Assembly (NCBI GenBank): GCA_003169235.1
Contig: PMPX01000141.1
Coordinates: forward strand, 204-46,761
Direction: 5' to 3'
Length of the DNA stretch: 46,558 nucleotides
From: Acidimicrobiaceae bacterium
GTDB lineage: Bacteria; Actinomycetota; Acidimicrobiia; Acidimicrobiales; RAAP-2
The translations under genes were made by a program, and so were the position numbers. The notes below the pieces were generated by a model. That model was not told where the DNA came from and made no database searches. It was given only the letters and a program-made list of their open reading frames with translations. Shown here in pieces: positions 8,617-17,178 of this stretch (position 1 is its first letter; the number at the start of each line of letters is the position of its first letter).

Positions 8617-9507
8617 TCAGTCCGCCTCCCAGGAGGCCAGGACGTCGGCGAGCGTTGTCGCGAGCGGGATGACCGGCTCCCAGCCGGTGGCGTCCCGCAG
8701 CTTGCCCGCATCGCCGCGGAGCACCGGCACGTCGACGGGGCGCACCAGCTCGGGGTCGGTCTCGAGCGCGAGGTCCGCGCCCGCCAGCTCCAGGAGCCGC
8801 GCCGCCACCTCCGACATGGCGACGTCGCGCCCGGAGCAGACGTTGTAGACCTCGCCCAGGACGCCCTGCTCCATCAGCAGGCGGTAGGCCGCTACCACGT
8901 CACGCACGTCGGTGAAGTCCCGCCGGGTCGTCAGTGTCCCGACCCGCAGGGCCTGGGCACCAGAGCGGCGGGCGTCGACGATCCGCTTGGCCAGGGCGGG
9001 CACGAAGAAGTTCGGGGACTGGCCGGGGCCGATGTGGTTGAAGGGTCGCACCACGACCACCGGCTGCCCGTACCCCCGCCACGCCTGCAGGCTCACGTCC
9101 TCCGCCGCCAGCTTGCTCGCGGCGTAGGGGCTGGCCGGGGCCGTCGGCGTGTCCTCCGCCAGCGGGAGCTGGCCCGGGTCGACCACCCCGTACACCTCGG
9201 CCGAGCTCACGACCAGCACACGGGGGGCCACCGACAGCGTGCGGGCGGCCGCCAGGATCTCGGCGGTCCCGAGCACGTTGACCCGCAGCACCAGGCTGGG
9301 GTCCTCCCAGCTCTCGCCCACGTGCGTCATGGCGGCGAGGTGGTAGATCGCGTCGGGCACCACGTCGGCCATGACCCGGCGCACCGCCGGGCCGTCGGCG
9401 ACGTCGGTCTCGATGTCGATGACGGCGACCTCGTCCCCCTGATCCTTCAGGTGTGCGGCGAGCCAGTGACCCACGAAGCCCTTGCCGCCGGTGATGAGCG
9501 CGCGCAT
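8617..9507 (-). CDS. rmd: GDP-6-deoxy-D-mannose reductase (SDR, RmlD/GMD-like)
   Basis: Extended short-chain dehydrogenase of 296 residues. It starts at the ATG giving MRALITGGKGFVGHWL, whose GGKGFVG is the NAD(P)-binding glycine motif; a longer frame upstream adds an unlikely Arg/Pro stretch. The catalytic residues are Ser in VVSSAEVYG and the YAASK motif. The phrases RPFNHIGPGQSPNFFVPALA, TRRDFTDVRDVVAAY and VYNVCSG are characteristic of GDP-4-keto-6-deoxymannose reductases, which make GDP-D-rhamnose. A GDP-mannose 4,6-dehydratase would be needed upstream in the pathway and is not in this window; a candidate GDP-mannose-forming enzyme is at 18138-19214. The gene follows the GT4 string with only 10 bases between, so it is probably the last gene of that operon. 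Confidence 0.82.
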   Translation of the reverse strand: MRALITGGKGFVGHWLAAHLKDQGDEVAVIDIETDVADGPAVRRVMADVVPDAIYHLAAMTHVGESWEDPSLVLRVNVLGTAEILAAARTLSVAPRVLVVSSAEVYGVVDPGQLPLAEDTPTAPASPYAASKLAAEDVSLQAWRGYGQPVVVVRPFNHIGPGQSPNFFVPALAKRIVDARRSGAQALRVGTLTTRRDFTDVRDVVAAYRLLMEQGVLGEVYNVCSGRDVAMSEVAARLLELAGADLALETDPELVRPVDVPVLRGDAGKLRDATGWEPVIPLATTLADVLASWEAD

Positions 9508-9517
9508 CCGCGGAACC

Positions 9518-10660
9518 CTACTGCCGGGCCGCCGCGGCCACCGCATAGGCGTGCAGGTGCCGGGTCACGCTCGCCTCCCACGTGTGCTCCCCCGCCACCG
9601 TGATCCCCAGCGCCCGGCGCTCCGCCCCGCCCCGGGCGCGGAGGGCCTCCCCGACCGTATCGGCCAGTGCGGTCACGTCTCCCGGCGGCACCAGCAGGGC
9701 CGCCCCCCGTGCCACCTCGGCCATCGCCGTCCCCTGCGTCGTGACCAGCGGGGCACCGCAGGCCAGGGCCTCGAGGGCGGGCAACCCGAACCCCTCCTCG
9801 AGCGCCGGGTACGCCACCACCGCGGCCCGCCGGAGCAGGGCGGGGACAGCCGGGTCCGGCAGGTAGCCGGTGCGAACGATCCTCTCGGGGTGGCGGGCGG
9901 CCGCCAGGGCCCGCTCGGTGTCCGCCATCCCCCACCCGGGCTGCCCTCCGAGGACCAGCACGGGGTCGGGGTCGGAGTCGGCCAGCAGGTCGAACGCCGC
10001 GACGAGCGGCGCGACGCCCTTGCGCGGTTCGAGCGTCCCGACGAAGACCACCAGCGGCCGGTCCAGTGGCACGCCCAGGGCGGCCAGCTCGGCCCGGTCG
10101 GCGCCGTCCGTCGGCTCGGTGACCGAGAACCGGTGGTGGTCCACGCCATGGGGTGCGACCACGACGGGCGCCCGGACCTCGCAGCACTCCCGCAGGCGGT
10201 CGGCCGTCACCTGGCTGACGCAGATCAGGACGCCGGCATGGCGAGCGGCGCGGCGGATGGCGCGGCGGAAGAAGGCCGCCTTGGACCGCAGGTGCCACTC
10301 GGGATGGTCGAAGAACGTGCAGTCGTGGATCGTGACCGCGCACGGTACGGGCGACCGCGCCGGCATGGTGTAGTGCGGCCCGTGATGGACCTGCACGTCG
10401 AGGGAGCGCAACACGGAGGCGAGGCCGACCTGCTCGAACGCCAGCCGGCCAGGCCGGGAGCCCGGCACCGCACCACGCACCGCGGCACGGCCGGCCAGGC
10501 TGCGCCAGCGCTCCTCGTCACCGCGGCGCGCAATCAAGGTCAGCTCCACGTCGTGGCGCGCCGAGAGACCACTCGCCAGGGCCATGGTGTAGTAGCCCGC
10601 GCCACCGGGGTGCACCGGGACCGCCGAGACGTCGAGCGCGAGGCCGAGGGCGGACGTCAT
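9518..10660 (-). CDS. GT4 glycosyltransferase (first of three in tandem)
   Basis: A GT-B fold transferase of 380 residues, starting at the ATG at 10660 (MTSALGLALDVSAVPVHPGG). The stop of the preceding gene overlaps this start (ATGA). The N-terminal acceptor domain includes the glycine-rich loop PGGAGYYT. The C-terminal donor domain has VVFVGTLEPRKGV and the E-x7-E signature EEGFGLPALEALACGAPLV that grips the nucleotide sugar. It has no membrane helix and no signal, so it acts in the cytoplasm. The closest resemblance is to mannosyl- or rhamnosyltransferases. The neighbouring reductase (8617-9507) makes a GDP-deoxyhexose that may be its donor; this is inference. It is homologous to the next two genes. 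Confidence 0.9.
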   Translation of the reverse strand: MTSALGLALDVSAVPVHPGGAGYYTMALASGLSARHDVELTLIARRGDEERWRSLAGRAAVRGAVPGSRPGRLAFEQVGLASVLRSLDVQVHHGPHYTMPARSPVPCAVTIHDCTFFDHPEWHLRSKAAFFRRAIRRAARHAGVLICVSQVTADRLRECCEVRAPVVVAPHGVDHHRFSVTEPTDGADRAELAALGVPLDRPLVVFVGTLEPRKGVAPLVAAFDLLADSDPDPVLVLGGQPGWGMADTERALAAARHPERIVRTGYLPDPAVPALLRRAAVVAYPALEEGFGLPALEALACGAPLVTTQGTAMAEVARGAALLVPPGDVTALADTVGEALRARGGAERRALGITVAGEHTWEASVTRHLHAYAVAAAARQ

Positions 10661-11799
10661 CGCAGCGAGCTCCACAACGCGATGTGCTCGGCCGCCACGG
10701 CACTCCACGTGCGCGTCAGCGCGTGGGCGGCACCCCGGGCCGACAGGTCGGCGCGGAGCGCGTCGTCGGTCAGGACCGCAGCCAGCCCGGCGGCGATGTC
10801 GTCGATGTCGAGTGGGTCGACGATGCGGGCCGGTGGCGTTCCCTCCTCGCCGAGGTCGTGCACGCTCGGCACCTCGTCGGCCACCACCGTCGGCGTTCCC
10901 ACGCGCATGGCCTCGAGTGGCGGCAGCCCGTAGCCCTCGGTCAACGGCACGTACGCGAAGGCGCGCGCCCGACGGTAGAGCCCGGCGAGCACGGGATCGG
11001 ACACCGAACCCGCGAACACGATGCCGTCGGTGTCGTAGCGCGTGGACGGTTCCGGGCCCCAACCGGCCGGTCCCACGATCACGAGGGGCCAGGGTTCCGG
11101 CAGCGAGGGGCTCACCTGATGGAAGGCGCGCACGAGACGGTCCACGTTCTTGCGCGGCTCGAGCGTGCCCACCGTGAGCAGGAACTCGCCGCGCACCCCG
11201 AGGCGGCCGAGCAGCTCCTCCGCCGCCCCCGGGTCCGGGTCCGGGAGGTGGTCGGCACCACCGCGCACGACGGTGATCCGTCCCGGGTCGACACCGAACG
11301 CCGCGACGTCGACGGCCACCAGGCGGGACGGGACGACCAGCGCCGCCCCGCCGTCGCGGGCCCGGGTCAGCGCGAGCTCGTGCCACCGCCTCCCACGCCG
11401 CGTCGTGGCCTCGGGGTGGCGGTGCCAGGCGACGTCGTGGACCGTGACCACCAGATGGCTCCGGGCCGACTGCCTCAAGGTCGGTGCCGCCAGCGAGACC
11501 GAGTGCACGATGTCGAAGCCAGAGGGGGCACGGCGCCAGCCGTGGTCCCACGCCCGCGTCAGCAACGGTCCCGGCAGCCGCGAGGCGATGATCGGCTTGC
11601 CGAACGCCGCCAGCGGGTCGTCGGCCCGGCGGCCGGGGGCCCGGCTGGCCAACAGCGTCACGTCGACCTGGTCACCCTCGCGGGAGCGCTCCGTGAGGCC
11701 GGCGAGGAGGCCGCGTGCATAGGCCCCGATGCCACCCGGCACCTGGCGCCGCAGCTGCTCCACGGCGAGGAGCACCGAAGGGGTCGTGGCCTCAGCCAT
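10657..11799 (-). CDS. GT4 glycosyltransferase (second of three in tandem)
   Basis: 380 residues, starting at the ATG at 11799 (MAEATTPSVLLAVEQL); the upstream gene's stop lies 8 bases inside this gene, so the two are coupled. The N-terminal domain has the acceptor-side loop PGGIGAYARGL and the HDVAWHRHPE segment common in this family. The C-terminal domain has LLTVGTLEPRKNV and TEGYGLPPLEAMRVGTPTV, the donor-binding E-x7-E motif. It is cytoplasmic. The three neighbours share layout, length and motifs, consistent with tandem duplication followed by divergence, each probably adding one sugar of a repeating unit. Confidence 0.9.
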   Translation of the reverse strand: MAEATTPSVLLAVEQLRRQVPGGIGAYARGLLAGLTERSREGDQVDVTLLASRAPGRRADDPLAAFGKPIIASRLPGPLLTRAWDHGWRRAPSGFDIVHSVSLAAPTLRQSARSHLVVTVHDVAWHRHPEATTRRGRRWHELALTRARDGGAALVVPSRLVAVDVAAFGVDPGRITVVRGGADHLPDPDPGAAEELLGRLGVRGEFLLTVGTLEPRKNVDRLVRAFHQVSPSLPEPWPLVIVGPAGWGPEPSTRYDTDGIVFAGSVSDPVLAGLYRRARAFAYVPLTEGYGLPPLEAMRVGTPTVVADEVPSVHDLGEEGTPPARIVDPLDIDDIAAGLAAVLTDDALRADLSARGAAHALTRTWSAVAAEHIALWSSLR

Positions 11800-12922
11800 G
11801 GCCGCCCGCCGCGTCGCGGTAGAGCTCCTCGAGGCCGGCGCCGCACCGTTCCCACGAGAACCCGGCGGACCAGGCGGTGCCCGCCGCGACGAGCCGGGCA
11901 CGCAGGGCCTCGTCCGCCACGACCGCGTCCAGTGCGTCGACCAGCGCGTCATGGTCACCCGGGTCGACCATGAGGGCGCCGTCCCCGAGGACCTCGGGCA
12001 GCGAGCCGGCGCGGCTGGCCACCACGGGCACGCCGGCCCGCATGGCCTGCAGCGGGGGGAAGCCGAACCCCTCGTAGAGCGACGGGTAGGCGAGGACGGT
12101 GGCCCGGGCGAGCAGCGCGGCCAGGTCGGGCGCCTCGACCCACCCCGTCCGGACGATCCTGTCGCGGGCCGCCGATGCCGCCACCGCCGACGCCAACGCC
12201 TCCTCTCCCCACCCCGGCGGCCCCGCCAGCACGAGGGCGACGTCGGGATGGCGAGCGGCCACCTCACCGAACGCGCGCACGAGGCCGGGCAGGTCCTTGC
12301 GCGGCTCCGCGGTCCCGACGGCGAGGCAGAAGCGCTCGCTCCCCACGGGCAGCAGCCGGCCGAGCGTGCGGACGGCTTCGGCATCGGTGACGGGAGGGAG
12401 GTCCGGGATGCCGGGCGCCACCACCCGCACACGGGCGGGGTCGGCCCCGAAGGCCTCGACGACCTCGCCGGCGACGAAGGCCGAGTCGGCGTGGACCCAT
12501 GCGCCGCGCCCGAGAGCGCGGCGGATGAGCCCGGGGTAAGCCAGCGTCGCGGCGTTGCACAGCTCGGGATGATGGAGCGGGGTGAGGTCGTGCACCGAGA
12601 CGACGGCCGCCGCATGGGCGGTGGGTGGGACCACGAAGTTCGTGCCGTGCACGACGTCGGCCCCCCCGATGAACCACTCCACCGGCGGGACGTCGATGCG
12701 CCCCCACAATGCGTGCAGCGGCCGGGCCGGCATCGGCCGCTGGTGGGCGGTGACACCGTCCGGGAGGTGACCGTCCATCAGGTGGCGTCGGCGCCAGCTC
12801 ACGGCGAAGGCCCGGACGTCGACACCCGGGCGCACGGCCAGCGCGGCGAGCGCGCCATGGCAGAAGGCGCCGATGCCGGTGGGCAGACCGAGCAGTGGCG
12901 TCGCATCGAGCGCGACACGCAG
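11792..12922 (-). CDS. GT4 glycosyltransferase (third of three), probable CTG start
   Basis: The same GT-B architecture, about 376 residues. The first canonical start in frame is GTG at 12835, but coding continuity extends upstream. From 12922 the frame reads CTG then RVALDATPLLGLPTGIGAF, the classic N-terminus of this family (normally MRVALDA...), including the glycine loop TGIGAF. I see no ATG, GTG or TTG in frame between there and the end of the upstream SDR gene, so CTG at 12922 is the best start; a second CTG at 12964 overlaps the SDR stop. Later motifs are FCLAVGTAEPRKDL and YEGFGFPPLQAMRAGVPVV. Starting at 12835 would remove the first beta strand and loop of the Rossmann fold and probably inactivate the enzyme. 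Confidence 0.85.
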   Translation of the reverse strand: MRVALDATPLLGLPTGIGAFCHGALAALAVRPGVDVRAFAVSWRRRHLMDGHLPDGVTAHQRPMPARPLHALWGRIDVPPVEWFIGGADVVHGTNFVVPPTAHAAAVVSVHDLTPLHHPELCNAATLAYPGLIRRALGRGAWVHADSAFVAGEVVEAFGADPARVRVVAPGIPDLPPVTDAEAVRTLGRLLPVGSERFCLAVGTAEPRKDLPGLVRAFGEVAARHPDVALVLAGPPGWGEEALASAVAASAARDRIVRTGWVEAPDLAALLARATVLAYPSLYEGFGFPPLQAMRAGVPVVASRAGSLPEVLGDGALMVDPGDHDALVDALDAVVADEALRARLVAAGTAWSAGFSWERCGAGLEELYRDAAGGHG

Positions 12923-12960
12923 GCGCGCCGGCTCTGCGCCCCGGGACGGGTCGAGACGGC

Positions 12961-13788
12961 TCAGGTCGTGATCGCCCCGTCGATGGAGAGGATCGCTCCC
13001 GTGACGTAGTCCGCCTCGTGTGACCCGAGGTAGGCGAAGGCCCCGGCGACCTCGTGCGGGTAGGCGAAGCCGATCGGGGACATCAGGCGCTCAATCAGCT
13101 TCCAGTCGGCGTCCTCGGGTGGGCCGAAGTTGTGGATGATCGGCGTGTCCACGCCACCCGGGGCCACACCGTTCACGCGGACGCCACGCGCCATGTACTC
13201 GACGGCGAGCGCCATGGTGAGCAGACGCACGCCTCCCTTCGACGCGCAGTAGGCGGCCGAGTACGGCTGGCCCTTCATGCCCGCCGTCGACACCGTGTTG
13301 ACGATGGCACCGCCGTGCTCGATCATGCCGGGCAGCACGGCACGGCACATGAGGAACGTCCCTGTCAGGTTGACGGCGATGATCTTGTCCCAGCCGGCCA
13401 GCGACTGCTCCGGCGTGTGAGAGAAGCCTCCAATGCCCGCGATGTTGCAGAGGTTGGTGATGTGCCCGAGCTCCTCGCGGGCCTGCGACACTGCCGCGGC
13501 GACCGCATCCTCGTCGGTGACGTCACAGCGCGCCGCGATGGCGCGCCCGCCCGCATCGGCGGCCTCCCGGTTGATCTCCGCTGCCACCGCCTCGATGGCG
13601 TCCACGACCAGGTCGAGGCAGGCCACCGCGGCGCCTTCGGCGGCGAGGCGCCGGGCCGTGGCCCGGCCGATGCCGGACCCGGCCCCCGTGACCACCGCCA
13701 CGTGCCCGGCATAGCGCCCGGGTGTGATCGCCTCGGGGGCGGTCCCCCGGTTCGGATCGGACTCGCCGACTCTGGTGGTGGGGCTCAT
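12961..13788 (-). CDS. Short-chain dehydrogenase/reductase (SDR)
   Basis: Classical SDR of 275 residues with an NAD(P)-binding TGAGSGIG (34-41), structural NIAG (about 115-118), and catalytic Ser167, Tyr180 and Lys184 (Y-x3-K). The C-terminus ends YVTGAILSIDGAITT, the usual VTGxxLxVDGG-type ending. An N-terminal extension of about 25 residues precedes the core. Its ATG at 13788 overlaps the stop of the acyl-CoA synthetase gene, so these two form a coupled pair. Together they suggest activation and reduction of an acyl or aryl acid, or a step in lipid catabolism. The substrate cannot be read from the sequence. Confidence 0.92.
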   Translation of the reverse strand: MSPTTRVGESDPNRGTAPEAITPGRYAGHVAVVTGAGSGIGRATARRLAAEGAAVACLDLVVDAIEAVAAEINREAADAGGRAIAARCDVTDEDAVAAAVSQAREELGHITNLCNIAGIGGFSHTPEQSLAGWDKIIAVNLTGTFLMCRAVLPGMIEHGGAIVNTVSTAGMKGQPYSAAYCASKGGVRLLTMALAVEYMARGVRVNGVAPGGVDTPIIHNFGPPEDADWKLIERLMSPIGFAYPHEVAGAFAYLGSHEADYVTGAILSIDGAITT

Positions 13789-15440
13789 GCACGCTCCTTC
13801 TCGTCGGCCTGTCCGATGGGGCCACTGCCTAGCACCCCGGGGGCCGGGCCACGATTCCGCCCCAGGTGCGAGCGCCGCTCCTCGGCGCCCTGTCCCGCCA
13901 GGGCGGCGAGGCGGCCCGGGTCGACCTTCATCATCGGGGTGAGTGGCAGCTCGTCGACGACCACCAGTGCGTCCGGGGCCTTGTAGTCGGACAGCAGGCG
14001 CGCACAGTGCGCCCGCAGGGCTTCGAGCTCGGGCACCGCGCCGTCCTCCGCCACCACGATGGCCACGCCGATCTCACCGAGGACCTCGTCGGGCACGCCG
14101 ACCACCGCGGCGCGGGCGACCCCGGGGTGCGACGAGAGGGCCTCCTCCACCTCGGCCGGGTAGACGTTGTAGCCACCCCGGATGTAGCGCTCGTGGGCCC
14201 GGCCGGACAGCTGGAGGTTCCCCTCGGGGGTGAGCCGACCGAAGTCGCCCGTCGTGAGCCAGCCGTCGGGCGCGAGGACGGTGGCCGTCGCCTCGGGGTC
14301 GAGCAGCTCGTCGACGCTGCGCCCCCGGCCCGGGCCGCGCCCCCAGTACCCGCGCATGGTCGCCCCGGACCGCAACCGCACCCGGCCGACCGTCCCGGCC
14401 GCGACGGCCCTGCCTTCGTCGTCGACGATCGCGAGCTCGACCCCGGCGACCGGGCGTCCGACGGTGGTCGCCACCTCCTCGTCGGACGATGCCAGCGTGG
14501 TCCCGGTCCCGAGCGACGACTCGGTCGAGGTGTAGCGCACCACGACGGGCACGCCGAAGCGCTCGCGCACCTCGGCGACCATGGTCGCCGTCATGCGCGC
14601 CGCTCCCGTCCCGGCGACGCGCAGCGCACCCAGGTCGGCGTCCCCGAGCGCCGCGCTGCCCAGCATGAGCGCCCACTGGGTGGGCACTCCCTGGGCCACG
14701 GTGACCCGCTCCTCCGCCAGGATGCGAACGGCATCGTCGGCCCGCCAGGGGGTCGGGGTGATGATCGTGGTGACGGCATTGGCGATCTCGTCCCACGCCC
14801 TCGTCATGTAGCCCACGTGGGCGAACGGAAGCGGCGAGAGCCGCCGGTCGCCGGGCTGGCTCAGCACGTCGGTGCCCCGGGCCACGGTCGCGAGGTTGGC
14901 GTGGTCGAAGACGGCACCCTTGGGCTTGCCCGTCGTCCCGCTCGTCCAGACGACCGCCACGGGGTCGTGTGGTGCCAGCTCGGGCCACCGCGGTGGCGGT
15001 CCACCCTCCCACGACGCCCGGACCGCTGCGCGCTCGGCCACCTCCACCGCCGGGATGTCCGGCAGCGGCGCCGCCTCGAGGTCGGCCACCAGGAGCACCG
15101 GCGCCGTCCGCTCCACGATGGAGGCCACCTCGGCGGCACCCATGCGGGGGTTGATGCCCGAGGTGATGGCGCCCAGCCGCAGCAGGGCGGCGTAGAGCAC
15201 GGCGTACTCCATGCACGAGGGCAGGAGCAGGCACACCACGTCGCCCTTCGCGACCCCGCGCTCCGCCAGGTGACCGGCCACCCCGTCGGCGGCGCGGTCC
15301 CACTCGGCGAAGGTGAGAGACCGCCGCGTCGTGGCTCCGGCAGGCTCCACGTAGGCCTCGACCTGGCCGTTGACCGTGGCGGCCTCCCGCAGGACCGACA
15401 CGACGGTCCCGTGCCGATCCGATGGGATGCGCTCAGGCAT
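13785..15440 (-). CDS. AMP-dependent acyl-CoA synthetase/ligase
   Basis: A 551-residue adenylate-forming enzyme (class I ANL family) that converts a carboxylic acid, ATP and CoA to the acyl-CoA. The start is ATG at 15440 (MPERIPSDRHG). Motifs in order are: the A3 phosphate loop VVWTSGTTGKPKGAVFDH, A5 YTSTESSLGTG, A7 GWLTTGDFGRL, A8 GRAHERYIRGGYNVYPAEVE, and A10 PLTPMMKVD with the catalytic lysine. It is coupled to the downstream SDR. It lies divergent to cofD, with TACCAT 11 bases before the start codon as a possible -10 box. Substrate class (fatty, aromatic or other) is unresolved. Confidence 0.92.
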   Translation of the reverse strand: MPERIPSDRHGTVVSVLREAATVNGQVEAYVEPAGATTRRSLTFAEWDRAADGVAGHLAERGVAKGDVVCLLLPSCMEYAVLYAALLRLGAITSGINPRMGAAEVASIVERTAPVLLVADLEAAPLPDIPAVEVAERAAVRASWEGGPPPRWPELAPHDPVAVVWTSGTTGKPKGAVFDHANLATVARGTDVLSQPGDRRLSPLPFAHVGYMTRAWDEIANAVTTIITPTPWRADDAVRILAEERVTVAQGVPTQWALMLGSAALGDADLGALRVAGTGAARMTATMVAEVRERFGVPVVVRYTSTESSLGTGTTLASSDEEVATTVGRPVAGVELAIVDDEGRAVAAGTVGRVRLRSGATMRGYWGRGPGRGRSVDELLDPEATATVLAPDGWLTTGDFGRLTPEGNLQLSGRAHERYIRGGYNVYPAEVEEALSSHPGVARAAVVGVPDEVLGEIGVAIVVAEDGAVPELEALRAHCARLLSDYKAPDALVVVDELPLTPMMKVDPGRLAALAGQGAEERRSHLGRNRGPAPGVLGSGPIGQADEKERA

Positions 15441-15494
15441 GGCGGGCGGCGATGGTACCAGGGGGCGCCGGAAGGACCCCCGCCCCGACGCTCC

Positions 15495-15500
15495 TATGCT
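15495..15500 (+). promoter_or_regulatory. -10 box for leaderless cofD mRNA
   Basis: TATGCT ends six bases before the GTG start codon of cofD (15507). With a start point 6-7 bases after a -10 box, transcription would begin at the start codon itself. No Shine-Dalgarno sequence is present. Confidence 0.55.
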
Positions 15501-15506
15501 CGCAGC

Positions 15507-16454
15507 GTGCTGGTGGCCCTGTGCGGCGGCGTCGGGGCCGCTCGAATGCTCTCCGGACTCGTCCGTGTCAAGGCGCCGGAGGACATCACCGCGATCGTCA
15601 ACGTCGGCGACGACACGGTCCTGCACGGCCTCCACATCAGCCCCGACCTCGACACCGTCACGTACACCCTGGCCGGCATGGACAACCGCGAGACCGGTTG
15701 GGGCGTCGTCGGCGAGAGCTGGACGGTCATGGAGGAGCTGGCCCGGCTCGGTGGCGAGGACTGGTTCCGGCTCGGCGACCGGGACCTGGCGACACACCTG
15801 TTCCGGACGGGGCGCCTGCGCGGCGGTGAGCCGCTCAGCGCGGTGACGGCGGAGCTGTCCCGCCGGCGCGGCATCGCGGTGCGGCTGCTGCCCGTCACCG
15901 ACGACCCGCTGCGCACCCGGGTCACCCTGGCCGAGGCGAGCCCACTGGGGCCGGCCGGGACCGAGGTCGGCTTCCAGGACTACTTCGTCCGACTCCGCCA
16001 CGACGTGGCCGTCAGCGGCATCCGTTTCGAGGGGGCAGCCGCCGCCCGCCCCTCCGCCGGCGTGCTGGAGTCCCTCGAGCTGGCGGACGCGATCGTCGTC
16101 TGCCCCTCCAACCCGGTCGTCTCCATCGGTCCGGTGCTCGCCGTTCCCGGCGTCCGCGACGCACTGGTCGCCCGGCGGGAGCGGGTCGTGGCCGTCTCGC
16201 CGATCATCGCCGGCGCCGCCCTCAAGGGCCCCGCCGACCGGCTCCTGACCGAGCTCGGAGCCGAGGCCTCCGTGGTGGGGGTGGCCCGCCTGTACGCGCC
16301 GTGGGCGGGCACGCTGGTGGTGGACACCGCCGATGCCGGCCGGGCCGGGGAGGTGGAGGCCGAGGGTGTCCGCTGCATCGTGGCGCCGACGGTGATGAGC
16401 TCGCCGGAGCGGGCGGCCGACCTCGCCCGGGTGGTGGTCGATGCCGCAGTCTGA
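15507..16454 (+). CDS. cofD: 2-phospho-L-lactate transferase family, coenzyme F420 synthesis
   Basis: A 315-residue CofD/FbiA-type transferase that joins the lactyl- or enolpyruvyl-phospho-guanosine donor to Fo to give F420-0 or its dehydro form. The start is GTG at 15507, giving VLVALCGGVGAARML, whose GGVGAAR loop binds the nucleotide donor; longer upstream readings have no support. Other family phrases are NVGDD (Asp metal site), DRDLATHLFR, and CPSNPVVSIGPVLAVPG, followed by VVAVSPIIAGAALKGPA. The length fits the family. The next gene, cofE, starts inside this gene's 3' end, so the two are co-translated. F420 is typical of actinobacteria, which supports the lineage guess. Confidence 0.95.
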   Translation: MLVALCGGVGAARMLSGLVRVKAPEDITAIVNVGDDTVLHGLHISPDLDTVTYTLAGMDNRETGWGVVGESWTVMEELARLGGEDWFRLGDRDLATHLFRTGRLRGGEPLSAVTAELSRRRGIAVRLLPVTDDPLRTRVTLAEASPLGPAGTEVGFQDYFVRLRHDVAVSGIRFEGAAAARPSAGVLESLELADAIVVCPSNPVVSIGPVLAVPGVRDALVARRERVVAVSPIIAGAALKGPADRLLTELGAEASVVGVARLYAPWAGTLVVDTADAGRAGEVEAEGVRCIVAPTVMSSPERAADLARVVVDAAV

Positions 16455-17172
16455 CGGCGTGCTCGTCCTCCCGGTGGTGGGCATCGGCGAGGTCGTGCCC
16501 GGGACCGACCTGGCGCGGCTCATCGCGGGCGCCGTGGCGCCGGCCGTGCCGGACCAGCCCGCGCTGCTCGCCGGCGACGTCGTCGTGGTCACGCAGAAGA
16601 TCGTGTCGAAGGCCGAGGGGAAGCTGGTTCCGGTCGATCACGCCGACGCTGGGGCCAAGTTGGCCCTGGTGGAACAGGAGTCGGTCCGGATCCTCCGGCG
16701 CCGGGGCGACCTCGTGATCACCGAGACCAGGCACGGGTTCGTCTGCGCGAACGCCGGGGTCGACCTCTCCAACGTGGCGGACGGGACGGCAGCGCTCCTC
16801 CCCGAGGATCCGGACCGGTCGGCGCGCGCCATCCGGGCCGGGCTGCGCAACGCCCTGGGTGTCGACGTGGGCGTCATCGTCTCCGACACCTTCGGCCGGG
16901 CCTGGCGCCGCGGCGTCACCGACGTGGCCATCGGGTGCGCGGGCGTGGCCGCCGTGCTGGACCTGAAGGGCACCAACGACGCGGGTGGCCGCGAGCTGGT
17001 CGCCACCGAGATCTGCGTCGCCGACGAGATCGCCTCCGCCGCCGAGCTCGTCATGGGCAAGGACCGCGGCATCCCGGTGGCCATCGTGCGCGGCGTGCCG
17101 CCTGCGTGGTTCCGGCCGGCGTCCGTGCGGGCCGAGATCATCCGGCCCCCGGACGAGGACCTCTTCCGCTGA
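16441..17172 (+). CDS. cofE: Coenzyme F420-0:L-glutamate ligase
   Basis: A 243-residue GTP-dependent ligase that adds the glutamate tail to F420-0. The ATG at 16441 lies 14 bases upstream of the cofD stop. Family motifs are VVVTQKIVSKAEG near 50-62, ETRHGFVCANAGVDLSN with the metal- and substrate-binding Asn/Asp, and VSDTFGRAWRRGVTDVAIG. The protein ends after this domain and lacks the C-terminal nitroreductase-like domain of mycobacterial FbiB, so it resembles the stand-alone archaeal-type CofE. If the cell makes the saturated cofactor through the dehydro route, the reductase domain must be encoded elsewhere. It converges with the next gene at a gap of 6 bases. Confidence 0.95.
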   Translation: MPQSDGVLVLPVVGIGEVVPGTDLARLIAGAVAPAVPDQPALLAGDVVVVTQKIVSKAEGKLVPVDHADAGAKLALVEQESVRILRRRGDLVITETRHGFVCANAGVDLSNVADGTAALLPEDPDRSARAIRAGLRNALGVDVGVIVSDTFGRAWRRGVTDVAIGCAGVAAVLDLKGTNDAGGRELVATEICVADEIASAAELVMGKDRGIPVAIVRGVPPAWFRPASVRAEIIRPPDEDLFR

Positions 17173-17178
17173 GCCGGC

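Noticed and set aside
9515-9520. TAGGGT seven bases before the ATG of the GDP-6-deoxymannose reductase gene
   Set aside because: The TAG is the stop codon of the preceding glycosyltransferase and the genes are 10 bases apart in one operon, so the promoter-like match is probably chance. The same caution applies to 20068-20073.
15441-16592. Apparent 935-residue extension of the acyl-CoA synthetase frame
   Set aside because: The extra N-terminal part is antisense to cofD and has shadow composition; the enzyme's own start at 15440 gives a normal family length.
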